NCBI RefSeq assembly: GCF_000246945.1
Contig: NZ_BAEX01000009.1
Location: 1-56,993 of the forward strand
From: Myroides injenensis M09-0166
GTDB lineage: Bacteria; Bacteroidota; Bacteroidia; Flavobacteriales; Flavobacteriaceae
DNA: 56,993 nucleotides
Direction of reading: 5' to 3'
Program-made: the position numbers and the translations under genes
Part shown: piece by piece, positions 38,348 to 47,327 of the stretch
Layout of the letters: each line of letters begins with the position of its first letter
How positions within the stretch are numbered: the first letter of the stretch is position 1
Notes under the pieces: model-generated
The model's input: the letters and a program-made list of their open reading frames with translations, nothing else
What the model was told of the DNA's origin: nothing
Database searches by the model: none

Positions 38348-38355
38348 CAAAAGTG
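38348..38355 (-). promoter_or_regulatory. Possible -7 box of the fibre operon
   Basis: Minus strand CACTTTTG, one mismatch from TAnnTTTG, about 90 bases upstream of the first gene. No TTG at the proper distance; the -33 region is occupied by the inverted repeat at 38376-38420. A weak promoter with an activator is plausible. Confidence 0.3.
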
Positions 38356-38375
38356 CATCGATTTTATATAAAATA

Positions 38376-38420
38376 TGTTTCATTTTATTAGTACGCCATA
38401 CGTCCCAATAAAATGAAACA
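38376..38420 (-). promoter_or_regulatory. 14-bp inverted repeat, candidate operator of the fibre operon
   Basis: TGTTTCATTTTATT (38376-38389) and AATAAAATGAAACA (38407-38420) are perfect inverted copies with a 17-base spacer. The centres lie 31 bases apart, close to three helical turns. It lies directly upstream of the possible -7 box. Confidence 0.5.
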
Positions 38421-38506
38421 CATGTAAAATATTGAAAACAAGAATATTACCAAGCATGTTAGAATTTTAACTTCTAAAATTTATTGAAGTATAAAAAAGT
38501 ACTTTT

Positions 38507-38530
38507 ACGCAATGCGAATTGCGTTATACA
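38507..38530 (+). promoter_or_regulatory. Palindrome with motif shared with the AraC promoter region
   Basis: ACGCAAT-GCGA-ATTGCGT is a 7-bp palindrome around 4 bases. Its right arm begins ATTGCGTTATACA (38518-38530), which recurs with one change as ATTACGTTATACA at 40839-40851 upstream of the AraC genes, in the same orientation. Confidence 0.4.
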
Positions 38531-38633
38531 AAGAGAAATAATTCTGGATTAAGTGTAATAAAAGATAGAATAAACAAGTCTTCTTAAAGAGATTATTTTT
38601 CACAAAAGAAGTTTACAATACCACTTATATATA

Positions 38634-38674
38634 AAAAAAGCCAATGATAATGGCTAGTTATCTTTGGCTTTTTT
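38634..38674 (-). terminator. Terminator of the AraC gene pair
   Basis: AAAGCCAA-GATAA pairs with TTATC-TTGGCTTT around one T/T mismatch and a 7-base loop, with A/T runs at both ends. It separates the regulators from the fibre operon, so the two are different transcription units. Confidence 0.8.
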
Positions 38675-38709
38675 GTGAGTTTGGAAATCTGGCTAAGATA
38701 TCCGGAAAA

Positions 38710-39813
38710 TTACAATTGTTGTTTATGTTGATCTAAATATTCAGATGGTGAAACACCTGTAACTTTTTTAAAGGCTCTAAAGAAAGAAGTGCGAGAATTA
38801 AATCCGCACTCTTCTCCTAGTTCACTTATATTAATATTATTTTGATTATCATTTATCTTATCTAAAGCGTAATCAATACGCAATGAATTAACATATGCCT
38901 TAAAATTCATCTTATAAACAAGACTGAATACTTGTGCTATATGATGTTTTGGGATTCGCGCTTTAACTTCCAGTACGTCAGTAGAAAAATCAGGATCTAA
39001 AAATAATTGATCCATTATAATTACTTTATCAATTTTTATTTTATACTCTTTTAATAGTTCATTAGACAATTTTGATTTTTCATATTTACCATCTTCATCA
39101 AATAGATCACCTTCTAATACTTCTAATTCTTCTACTGTTACCTTTCTTAAGGAATGATACTTAACACTGCTAGAGTAAAAATGAAAAATTGCAGTAGATA
39201 AAAGCAGCATTCCTAAATATAAAATATTCACATCTTCATCTGGTATAGCTTCAAAAACTACAGAACCAACCAAAATAATTGCTAGAAATAACATTAACCA
39301 AATGATTCTTAAAAAAACAAATCTAAAATGATTACTAATTATACCTATTTTACTAATAACGATATACCCATAAATTCCATAAATAATTAGACTTACCGCA
39401 GAAATAATATATAAAGTAAAATAATAACAAACTAAAAACTCTACACTTAACTCACCCTTAGCAAATAATGCGATAATATATACAAGGCTAAAGAGAATAG
39501 CTATAGTAAAATGTAATGCTTTCTTACCACATCGAAAATCGCTTATAGATTTTACTTTTAATGCTTCTAAATTACAATAGAAAAAAGGACCATAAAAAGC
39601 CATAAAAGGAGCTCCTAAATTCACAAATAATTTTTCTTCCCAAATAAATCTTGTAACTAGAATATAACCACAATGAACTATGAAGAATAATAAAAATGTA
39701 CGCATTACTTTTTGAGATGCTGTCTTTTCAACTAATCTGTTATTCACAAAATAAGAAATTCCTGCAAAAACAACAGCAATCGTTAATATCAAAAGGTATA
39801 AATACGTTTTCAT
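38710..39813 (-). CDS. Membrane-anchored AraC-family regulator (second of pair)
   Basis: 367 residues: about six to seven membrane helices in the first 220 residues, a linker, then an AraC-type DNA-binding domain at about 265-365 with both helix-turn-helix units (FSTDVLEVKARIPKHHIAQV; ISELGEECGFNSRTSFFRAF, KKVTGVSPSEYLDQ). Such proteins bind DNA from the membrane and probably sense something in the envelope. The start is 14 bases after the preceding regulator stops. It is the gene nearest to the fibre operon, a likely target (inference). Confidence 0.87.
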   Translation of the reverse strand: MKTYLYLLILTIAVVFAGISYFVNNRLVEKTASQKVMRTFLLFFIVHCGYILVTRFIWEEKLFVNLGAPFMAFYGPFFYCNLEALKVKSISDFRCGKKALHFTIAILFSLVYIIALFAKGELSVEFLVCYYFTLYIISAVSLIIYGIYGYIVISKIGIISNHFRFVFLRIIWLMLFLAIILVGSVVFEAIPDEDVNILYLGMLLLSTAIFHFYSSSVKYHSLRKVTVEELEVLEGDLFDEDGKYEKSKLSNELLKEYKIKIDKVIIMDQLFLDPDFSTDVLEVKARIPKHHIAQVFSLVYKMNFKAYVNSLRIDYALDKINDNQNNINISELGEECGFNSRTSFFRAFKKVTGVSPSEYLDQHKQQL

Positions 39814-39827
39814 CTGATTTTAAAATT

Positions 39828-40781
39828 CTACGCAACAATATTGCGATATACTGATGGTGTTTTACCTACGAACATTTTAAAATATTTATTAAAAGTTGAT
39901 TTAGAACTAAAACCACATTCCCCAACAATAGCTTCTATTGTCAAGTTTTGACGTTCTAATAATAACCCCTTAGCATAATCAATTCTATATTTAGCTAACA
40001 ATTGATAGAAACTAGTATTCATTTGGTGATTAATAATCTCTGACACTTCATGTCTAGATACTGAAATTGCATCTGCCAAATCTTCTATAGTAAAAGCGTT
40101 GTCCAAATATTCTTTATTGTTCAGGAAAAATGTATTAATCATTTCAACTTTGCAAGTAGCACTTTTTATTTCTACTTTATTTGTAACTAAGTCTTCACTT
40201 ACCTCATCTAAAGTTATCTTGACCAATTGTGTATTTCCTTCATCACCCATCGTCAAAGTGACAATACAAAAGATAACAACTAAAGCAGTCAATGAAATAT
40301 TGAAAAACTCTACTCTATCTATAAAACTAAATCCTATGAAATGCTTTAAAATAGCAAATAATTCAATAATCGTTCCAATTAAGAAAAACAGAGCATATAC
40401 CCCGATAAAGTTTACCCTAATACTCTGAGAATTATCTACTGTACTTTTAATTATTAAGTTTAAGCACAAAATAGCATATACTAAAAAGTATATTCCATCC
40501 ACAATTGTCAAAATCATTTTAGGTAGAAAAAATTGACCTAACACAACAGCAAAACTTAAAAGAAGATGAAACTTGTTTGAAGAAAAATTACAAGCTTCTT
40601 TTGATTTTAATCCACGTGCACCGATAAAGATTATTGGTACCAATAAATAGATAAGATAGATTGGCGTATTAGTCATTAATAAAACCAATTCTATTAAAGA
40701 AAGTCCCAATACCCATTTGACAAATACGTCAAAATTAGATATTTCGAAGAAATGATTTCTATTATTACTTACTTTTTCCAT
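39828..40781 (-). CDS. Membrane-anchored AraC-family regulator (first of pair)
   Basis: 317 residues: five to six hydrophobic helices within the first 170, then a cytoplasmic AraC domain at about 215-315 (FTIEDLADAISVSRHEVSEI; LTIEAIVGECGFSSKSTFNK, YFKMFVGKTPSVYR). It has the same design as the next gene but only weak similarity, so this is an old duplication or two separate members. It may form a heteromer with its neighbour (inference). Confidence 0.87.
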   Translation of the reverse strand: MEKVSNNRNHFFEISNFDVFVKWVLGLSLIELVLLMTNTPIYLIYLLVPIIFIGARGLKSKEACNFSSNKFHLLLSFAVVLGQFFLPKMILTIVDGIYFLVYAILCLNLIIKSTVDNSQSIRVNFIGVYALFFLIGTIIELFAILKHFIGFSFIDRVEFFNISLTALVVIFCIVTLTMGDEGNTQLVKITLDEVSEDLVTNKVEIKSATCKVEMINTFFLNNKEYLDNAFTIEDLADAISVSRHEVSEIINHQMNTSFYQLLAKYRIDYAKGLLLERQNLTIEAIVGECGFSSKSTFNKYFKMFVGKTPSVYRNIVA

Positions 40782-40838
40782 GTGTTAATAAAGTGATTTT
40801 AATGCTTACTTTTAATGCACAAGCTCCCACCGTAAAAA

Positions 40839-40851
40839 ATTACGTTATACA
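40839..40851 (+). promoter_or_regulatory. Motif shared with the fibre operon upstream region
   Basis: ATTACGTTATACA matches ATTGCGTTATACA at 38518-38530 in 12 of 13 positions. It lies about 60 bases upstream of the first AraC start, in the probable leader or promoter region. Confidence 0.35.
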
Positions 40852-40885
40852 CATGAATGTAAATTTGCTTTTCAAGTGGGGACTT

Positions 40886-40913
40886 AAATAGAAATATTCT
40901 CATATTTCTATTT
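40886..40913 (-). promoter_or_regulatory. Perfect 12-bp hairpin upstream of the AraC genes
   Basis: AAATAGAAATAT (40886-40897) pairs with ATATTTCTATTT (40902-40913), 4-base loop. A TAATTTTG box lies on the minus strand at 40934-40927 with TTG 24 bases further, so the hairpin would fall at the very 5' end of a leader of about 140 nt. Confidence 0.45.
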
Positions 40914-40926
40914 TTTAAAAGCTTTG

Positions 40927-40961
40927 CAAAATTATTACTTATATTTTATAATGAAACACAA
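40927..40961 (-). promoter_or_regulatory. Candidate promoter of the AraC pair
   Basis: Minus strand: TTG at 40961-40959, 24-base spacer, TAATTTTG at 40934-40927. The -7 box is perfect, but the spacer is one base longer than the known range of 17-23. Confidence 0.4.
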
Positions 40962-41804
40962 TTTAACATAACAATGTTAGATTTACACAAAATTTACTTT
41001 AAAATAGATTTACCTAACTATTTTTAAAAAAATAAAGCTAAATACCTCTAAATAATCTAATAACAAACTAATTATTTATTAAGTTTTAATCTATAAAATA
41101 GGTTTAATTAACAAATTATAGTACAATTTTACAGTATAGCTACTAGCAAAACATCAAATTTTGCACTTACAAAAACAAAACTGATAAATATCATTTCATT
41201 TTTTAAATTACAGCTAACCTTAGTAAAAACAAGCACTTCAAACTTAATCGTGTTTCAAAAAAATAATATTGCTTTTGAACTTTAGACACAACTGTTTCTT
41301 AAAAGTCACAAACTTTAACTTTTATACTTATATATAATCGCAATATTTGAATGTAATAGCGTTATCACAAATCTTAAATACCAACAACAATACAACAACA
41401 ATACACAAATAACGAGTTTTAATATTCTTTTTTAACATATATAATTAATGAAAAATAAAATTATTACTTACAGTAATTTTAAAAATTTAAATAATTATTT
41501 GAATCAAAACATTGAAATAGTACTTCAAAAAAAATAAAAGAGCGACAGTCCTTTATCCCAATATTTTTAAGTAAAACTAGAAGATCTTTTTACATTTTAT
41601 TAAATACACCAAAAGACAAGTAAAATAACCACTTAACATAAAGGAGTTAACTTTTAAAAAGTATATTAAAAAAACTGGAAGTATTACATATCATTTCCTG
41701 ATTATGAAACTAGTCATTAGATATAAGAAAGTAAAAACAAATCAATTAGCCTACTTATAATCGAACTCAAGCTATTAACTAAAAAGATTTACTCATTATA
41801 AAAA
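40962..41804. other. Long AT-rich gap without a supported gene
   Basis: More than 800 bases with no reading frame of note on either strand, no tRNA, and no strong secondary structure. The only feature seen is a tandem duplication of CAACAACAATA at 41382-41403. Confidence 0.5.
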
Positions 41805-41833
41805 AAGGTCATTAGAGTTATTCTAATGACCTT
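41805..41833 (-). terminator. Terminator of the TPR protein gene
   Basis: AAGGTCATTAGA/TCTAATGACCTT, 12-bp perfect stem, 5-base loop, followed on the minus strand by T-rich sequence. It lies 21 bases past the stop codon. Confidence 0.85.
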
Positions 41834-41853
41834 ATAATATTTCTTATGCAAAT

Positions 41854-44226
41854 TTATAACCTGCTAAGCCATTCATCCCATATCTGCTGAGCAATAGCTT
41901 CTAAAGCTTTATCTTCTTCACCAAATACTTTATAATGACTAGCTACAGAATCTTCTGTATCATAGTGATAGAAATATACAAATACTTCTTTTGACCAAAC
42001 CTTTTTATTAAATAATCCCAAAAAACCACTTACCTTTTCTTCTCTCTCATCAAGATTAAAGCGAATAGTAATATCTTCGTTATGCAGGTAAAAATCAAAG
42101 TAGGTATCATAGATAACTTCATCAACATCTTTACGAAGGTGACGAGGATAAACGCGTAAATAGATATTATCACTAATCCAGTCTTCTATCGCTAAATCCT
42201 TTCCTCTTAAAATCTCATCCATTAATTTTTCTAAATAATAGACATGATTCACTGACTTATCTAAAATTGGAAAGCTTTTAGTTTCTATAATTTCCTTACT
42301 TATAAATTGATGCAATGAAGCTACAACATCCTGTTCTTCTTTTGGTAATTTATAGACAGCTGGAATATCGTCAATACTGCTTGCGTAACTTTCATTATCT
42401 CCATAATGATCTAGCATCAATTGAAAATACTGTAAAGCTTGAGTTCTATCCTTCAAACTATGATAGCACCATGCTAAACTAAACCAATAATTAATATTGG
42501 CAATATCCTGGCGTAATTCGAAATACTTAGCATTGCTAAAAAAATCTTCAGTAAATGCAATTGCTGAATTGTAATCTTCTCTTTTAAAACGAACGTAGGT
42601 AAAGAAATCAGCCGCTAAATAAATCATCTCCGCTACGATGTCTTCATCTTCAATACCTTGCTTTTCAAATTCATCTTTGATTGACAAATAACATTGTTCT
42701 GCCTTGTCATAATCATCTATATTTATATAGTTCTTTAGCAATCTACCCTGTACTGACATCCATCCAACAGAATATTTGTCGTAATAAGTAAGGAGTTCTA
42801 ACCCAAAATATTCTACGGCATCATAATCTTTCACTAATTCAGCCATACGCATTCCACTCTCTAAGTTCTCCCAAAAGGGCGAATACTCATAACCTTTTTT
42901 GTGAAGAGCAATTGCTTCACGGTAAATATCTTTATCATAATTATCCTCTTCCTCTAAATGAGCGACATTGCGAATTGAAATACCTAAATTATTACAAATC
43001 ATTGCAAAGCCATGTGGATTATTATTTACTTTATTACCATCTCCTGTTTTGAAATAAGACTCTACTGCTGGATAAATAGTTAGACCAATATTCTTAGCAA
43101 TTTTGTAATATCTTAGTGACTGTTCATTTTGATTATTTTCTTTTAACTCACCCGCAGCTTCTAAAAATCGCGTCATTAAATTATAACCGTAAAAACCATC
43201 TACATCTAGTGGATAATTATATTCTTCAACATCAATTCCTAATTTATCACCTAATTCAAAATAGATATAGTATAATGGACCGACAATGCGATTAAGCTTT
43301 TTAAAATACTTGTCTAGAAGTTCAAATGCTTTTCTTGTATTCTTTTCTACCAATGTATAATGCTGAGCTTTCATTCTCATCACAAAGGTATCATCTGGAC
43401 GCTCTTCTAAAAGAGAATCTATTATAGGAAGGTATTTCATTCCAAATTCCTTAGTAGATTTATATCCAAATTCACTAAAATACTCTAGTCCTATTGAGTA
43501 CATTAAAAATAAGAAATCTGTACGCCCATCTATCTTTCCTTCCTGAAATAGCTCTTCAATTCTTTTGGCGAAACTCACACAATATTCATTACCGTGAAAC
43601 TTATAATATGAATGTAAAAAGTTATAAGCTAAATCATATTCTTCTCTTTCCAAAAAGAGATTTCCTCCTTGATAAGTTGCATAATAATGATCAGGATAAT
43701 GCTCTATTGCTAACTGATAAAAAGATGATGCAGTGTCAAGATTTTCTAGAGCTTTGTAAATAAATGCTAACAAATAATACGTTTCTCCAAACTCTCGATC
43801 CTTTAAACTATAATCATCTTCTATTAAAGAAACTTCAATTAATTTGTCATGCAACACTTCTATCGCTTTCTCCTTTAATTCAAGTTTATTATCGTATATC
43901 CACGCCAACCAATCATAAGCAGATAATACTGCTTTCTTATCTGACTTACACTTTTCTATAATTTCTTCCGACACTGACAGCATAACAGATACATCTTCAT
44001 AATAGGGACCATTATAAAGTTTAATCTTCCAAAAAAGTGCATCTTTATTTAGCTCATCCTCTTTTAATATATCTTCTATAAGAGATAAGATATTTTCTGA
44101 GAGCTCTTGATTTTTATTATATACAGCTACTCGCTCATCTTCTTTAATATTCGCAATCTCATCACTAAACTTCAATTGATCATACAATACCTTGATTTCG
44201 TCTAGTTTATTTTCTTTTTGCTCCAT
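41854..44226 (-). CDS. Large cytoplasmic TPR-repeat protein
   Basis: 790 residues without signal peptide. Almost entirely helical with tetratricopeptide-like repeats: GETYYLLAFIYKALENLDTA, SSFYQLAIEHYPDHYYATYQ and NINYWFSLAWCYHSLKDRTQ are the clearest. The last 140 residues (from about FPILDKSVNHV) have a different, beta-rich composition. Such proteins are scaffolds for protein contacts. Neighbouring genes give no functional hint; it has its own terminator and is more than 260 bases from the next gene. Partner unknown. Confidence 0.75.
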   Translation of the reverse strand: MEQKENKLDEIKVLYDQLKFSDEIANIKEDERVAVYNKNQELSENILSLIEDILKEDELNKDALFWKIKLYNGPYYEDVSVMLSVSEEIIEKCKSDKKAVLSAYDWLAWIYDNKLELKEKAIEVLHDKLIEVSLIEDDYSLKDREFGETYYLLAFIYKALENLDTASSFYQLAIEHYPDHYYATYQGGNLFLEREEYDLAYNFLHSYYKFHGNEYCVSFAKRIEELFQEGKIDGRTDFLFLMYSIGLEYFSEFGYKSTKEFGMKYLPIIDSLLEERPDDTFVMRMKAQHYTLVEKNTRKAFELLDKYFKKLNRIVGPLYYIYFELGDKLGIDVEEYNYPLDVDGFYGYNLMTRFLEAAGELKENNQNEQSLRYYKIAKNIGLTIYPAVESYFKTGDGNKVNNNPHGFAMICNNLGISIRNVAHLEEEDNYDKDIYREAIALHKKGYEYSPFWENLESGMRMAELVKDYDAVEYFGLELLTYYDKYSVGWMSVQGRLLKNYINIDDYDKAEQCYLSIKDEFEKQGIEDEDIVAEMIYLAADFFTYVRFKREDYNSAIAFTEDFFSNAKYFELRQDIANINYWFSLAWCYHSLKDRTQALQYFQLMLDHYGDNESYASSIDDIPAVYKLPKEEQDVVASLHQFISKEIIETKSFPILDKSVNHVYYLEKLMDEILRGKDLAIEDWISDNIYLRVYPRHLRKDVDEVIYDTYFDFYLHNEDITIRFNLDEREEKVSGFLGLFNKKVWSKEVFVYFYHYDTEDSVASHYKVFGEEDKALEAIAQQIWDEWLSRL

Positions 44227-44433
44227 ATATGCAAAATTTTCTACTATAATTGTTTGATAAAGATATTACATTTACTTTATAGAGTTAATACTTTCTACTT
44301 TACAATCATTATTTGTTAGCTTTTTTACTAGTAAATAGTAAAAAACAAATAAACATATCCTACGTAATTACAACTCTTTACCTTTAAAAAACTAAATTAC
44401 TAACTTTAATACAGCTGATAAAAATCACTAAAA

Positions 44434-44468
44434 AAAGGGATGATACTAACATCTAGCACCATCCCTTT
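44434..44468 (-). terminator. Terminator of the DUF4397 gene
   Basis: AAAGGGATG pairs with CATCCCTTT (44434-44442 with 44460-44468), with a 17-base loop and a T-run on the minus strand. Confidence 0.7.
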
Positions 44469-44493
44469 ATAAGAGATTAAAAATAATTATCTC

Positions 44494-45207
44494 TTAATTA
44501 ACTGGTTGTTCAAGTATTCCTAAATAATAAGGTTTATTACCATTTTCTTTACTACCTATTAGCATAGCTGTATAAAAACCTTTATTTAATATTTTTACAT
44601 TCTTTTTCTCAACTAAAACTTCTCCTTCTTTATTGACTACTTTTAACGTGTATTCTTTACCAGGTATAGTGATAAAAGTTTGCGTTTGTTTAATCGTTTC
44701 TTCTGTATCCATTTTTCTATTCTGGAACTCAGGACGTAATACCTCATCATTAAATTGCAAAGACACCTCAACGTCATCACCACTTAAGTTAAAAAAACGA
44801 AAAGCAGCTAGCCCATTCTCCTTATCAGGAACTATTGAAGTAATACGATCTTCTGTAATGAAGTGCGTTTTATTCTTTTCACTACCACCCATAAATGAAG
44901 TATAAAAAACGTTCTCCACAATAGCTTGTTCTACATTCGCTAAAACATTTACACGATCACTAATACTGATAGAGCGTTTACCTTGCCATAGATTAATATA
45001 TCCGAATTTTTGGTAGGTCAATGGTGCTACTATACTTTGTACAGGTCTTCCATCTACACTATAATAAATTGCTTCACTTCCTGTATAAGCATTAACCATC
45101 GTAAATCCACCTACAGGATAATACAAATCATTATTATCATCTGAATTACAACTTCCTAAGAATAAGAAAGCAGTAATTATTGTCATAAAGTAAAATACCT
45201 TTTTCAT
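44494..45207 (-). CDS. DUF4397-domain lipoprotein
   Basis: 237 residues: lipoprotein signal FLFLGSCNSDD with Cys20, then a DUF4397-type beta-sandwich (GFTMVNAYTGSEAIYYSVDG, RPVQSIVAPLTYQKFGYINL, WQGKRSISI). Such lipoproteins are frequent in Bacteroidota, function unknown. The acidic residues after the lipid-bearing Cys suggest export to the cell surface (inference). Single gene on the minus strand, divergent from the ABC genes. Confidence 0.78.
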   Translation of the reverse strand: MKKVFYFMTIITAFLFLGSCNSDDNNDLYYPVGGFTMVNAYTGSEAIYYSVDGRPVQSIVAPLTYQKFGYINLWQGKRSISISDRVNVLANVEQAIVENVFYTSFMGGSEKNKTHFITEDRITSIVPDKENGLAAFRFFNLSGDDVEVSLQFNDEVLRPEFQNRKMDTEETIKQTQTFITIPGKEYTLKVVNKEGEVLVEKKNVKILNKGFYTAMLIGSKENGNKPYYLGILEQPVN

Positions 45208-45399
45208 AAGTCTATTTCTTTTAATGTTATTATATTATTTTACAACATTTATGCTTTGCCCTTATTTATAAATTAGATTGAAATTAAATTAACTATTTAG
45301 ACTAATATATCACAAGTACTTCATCACAAACATTGCACTTCTACTAATTAAATCATGCTTTTCCAAAATCTTGCATCTTAGCAACTTCTTTTTTTAATT

Positions 45400-45437
45400 A
45401 AATAATCCGTTTTGCGTACAAAATAATCCGTTTTGCG
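45400..45437 (+). promoter_or_regulatory. Two direct 17-bp repeats, candidate activator site
   Basis: AAATAATCCGTTTTGCG occurs at 45400-45416 and again at 45421-45437, with no mismatch. The 21-base period is two helical turns, so both sites face the same side of the DNA, as for a dimeric or AraC-type regulator. The second copy ends 24 bases before the -7 box of the ABC operon. Confidence 0.7.
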
Positions 45438-45461
45438 GAACTCTTACTTTCTATACTAAGC

Positions 45462-45469
45462 TAACTTTG
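45462..45469 (+). promoter_or_regulatory. -7 box of the ABC exporter operon
   Basis: TAACTTTG, a perfect TAnnTTTG, 33 bases before the start codon. No TTG at 17-23 bases, which fits a promoter needing an activator bound at the repeats just upstream. Confidence 0.6.
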
Positions 45470-45502
45470 CTTATTAAGATTCTTTTTAAATAATAAAAAT
45501 AT

Positions 45503-47269
45503 ATGCAACAAATGGAACCTAAAAGAAAATCGGGAATTTCCAGATTACTTCAATTAGCAGGCAAAAAGAAGGCATTATTATTTGCATCAGGCCTATTGGC
45601 TATTATTCACTCTCTATTAAGCCTAGTGCCTTATATTCTTGTCTTTTACATTATTAAAGAATTAACGAAAGATTCTATTGACTTTGATCTGACAAGACAA
45701 TATATCATTTATGCTATCATTGCAGCAATTGCAAGTATGATAATTTTCTATTTTTCGGGAATACTTTCTCATATAGCAGCTTATAATATACTCTATGAAT
45801 TAAGAGTTATTGTTACAGAAAAAATTGGAAAATTATCCTTAGGAAAAATCACAACAAAAAATTCTGGTATTTATAAAAAGATACTCTCTGATGATGTTGA
45901 ACGAATTGAAAACTTTATAGCGCACCAAATTCCTGATTTTATAAAAGGAATAGCATTGCCTTTAATTACTATTGCTTATTTATTTACGCAAGATTGGCGA
46001 TTAGCTTTAGTTAGTTTAATCCCTTTGCTAATCATTGGAATAGGAATAAAAATAACACAAGGAAATAACAGTAATCGCGAAGAACTTGTCAATAATTATC
46101 ACGACTCTTTAGGAAAGATGAATGCCGGTATAGTTGAGTATGTAAATGCTATGCCTGTGATGAAGATTTTTGGGCAAACAGCAGAAAATTTCAATAAATA
46201 TGGCAATACCGTTAGAAACTTTAATCATTTTGTAAATAAATGGATTAAAAGTGGTACACCTACTTTTGCCATCTTTATGAGTTTTGCAAGTAATGCAATG
46301 CTACCTGTATTAGTTATTGGCTTGTTACTGTACTTTAATGGAGGGGTTAATATAGCAACTTTACTTTTATTTTTAATATTAGGGACCGGATATATTAAGC
46401 CATTATTTGTTTTAAATAATATGACGATGCAACTCTCTATTATAACTTATGGCGTAAAACAAATAGACGATGTACTGTATAGGGAGGAATTACAAGATAA
46501 GCAAGAGAATCAAAAGCCTTTAAACTATGATATCCGTTTTGACAATGTAACTTTTAGCTATACAAAAGATAACAATGTTTTAGAAAATATTGATCTAACA
46601 ATTCCTCAAGGTACTATAGCTGCACTTGTTGGTCCTTCAGGCGCAGGAAAAAGTACTGTAGCACAATTATTAGCACGTTTTTGGGATGTTAGTTATGGAG
46701 AAATTACCATAGGAAATATACCTTTAAAAGATTATCCTCTTTCTCAATTAATGCAAATCGTATCCTATGTATTTCAAGACAGTTTTATGTTTCAGGAAAG
46801 CATGTTTGAGAATATAAAAATGGGAATGGATAGAACAAAAGAACAAGTAATTCAAGCTGCAAAAACAGCACAAATTCACGATTTAATAATGAGCCTTCCT
46901 AATGGATATGACACTTTATTTGGACAATCAGGGGTCCACTTAAGTGGCGGAGAACAACAGCGTTTTCAACTTGCAAGGGCGATTTTAAAAGATGCCCCAA
47001 TACTAATTCTAGATGAGGCGACCGCCTTTTCCGATCCTGAAAATGAGTATAAAATACAACAAGCATTTAGTGAATTAATTAAAAATAAAACAGTACTTAT
47101 TATAGCACATCGATTAAGTACAATCACGGATGCTGATCAAATTATCGTTTTCGAAAAAGGAAAGATTAATGCAGTCGGAACACAAGAAGAATTACTTGTG
47201 TCAAGTCAACTATATCAACGCATGTGGAGTGCTCATCAAAGAGCGAAAGAATTTAAAATATTAAAATAA
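45503..47269 (+). CDS. ABC exporter-type protein, membrane and ATPase domains fused (first of pair)
   Basis: 588 residues: six-helix membrane domain (about 25-310) and ATPase domain with Walker A GPSGAGKST, signature LSGGEQQR and Walker B ILILDEATAFSDPENE. The AFSDPENE D-loop variant and pairing with a second such gene (59 bases downstream) resemble the YbtP/YbtQ and IrtA/IrtB pairs that handle siderophores. These have exporter folds but take up ferri-siderophores. Substrate not provable here. The upstream repeats also resemble the AraC-type control of such systems. Confidence 0.88.
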   Translation: MQQMEPKRKSGISRLLQLAGKKKALLFASGLLAIIHSLLSLVPYILVFYIIKELTKDSIDFDLTRQYIIYAIIAAIASMIIFYFSGILSHIAAYNILYELRVIVTEKIGKLSLGKITTKNSGIYKKILSDDVERIENFIAHQIPDFIKGIALPLITIAYLFTQDWRLALVSLIPLLIIGIGIKITQGNNSNREELVNNYHDSLGKMNAGIVEYVNAMPVMKIFGQTAENFNKYGNTVRNFNHFVNKWIKSGTPTFAIFMSFASNAMLPVLVIGLLLYFNGGVNIATLLLFLILGTGYIKPLFVLNNMTMQLSIITYGVKQIDDVLYREELQDKQENQKPLNYDIRFDNVTFSYTKDNNVLENIDLTIPQGTIAALVGPSGAGKSTVAQLLARFWDVSYGEITIGNIPLKDYPLSQLMQIVSYVFQDSFMFQESMFENIKMGMDRTKEQVIQAAKTAQIHDLIMSLPNGYDTLFGQSGVHLSGGEQQRFQLARAILKDAPILILDEATAFSDPENEYKIQQAFSELIKNKTVLIIAHRLSTITDADQIIVFEKGKINAVGTQEELLVSSQLYQRMWSAHQRAKEFKILK

Positions 47270-47327
47270 ATTCTTTTAACCGGTCACTAATCTTTTCAAT
47301 AACAACTCATTAAACTTTATTAAGATC

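Noticed and set aside
38376-38420. Invertible promoter upstream of the fibre operon
   Set aside because: The 14-bp arms enclose only 17 bases, too short to hold a promoter, and no recombinase gene is near.
41382-41403. Tandem CAACAACAATA as a CRISPR or satellite repeat
   Set aside because: Only two copies of 11 bases with no spacers; no cas gene or array is present anywhere in the window.
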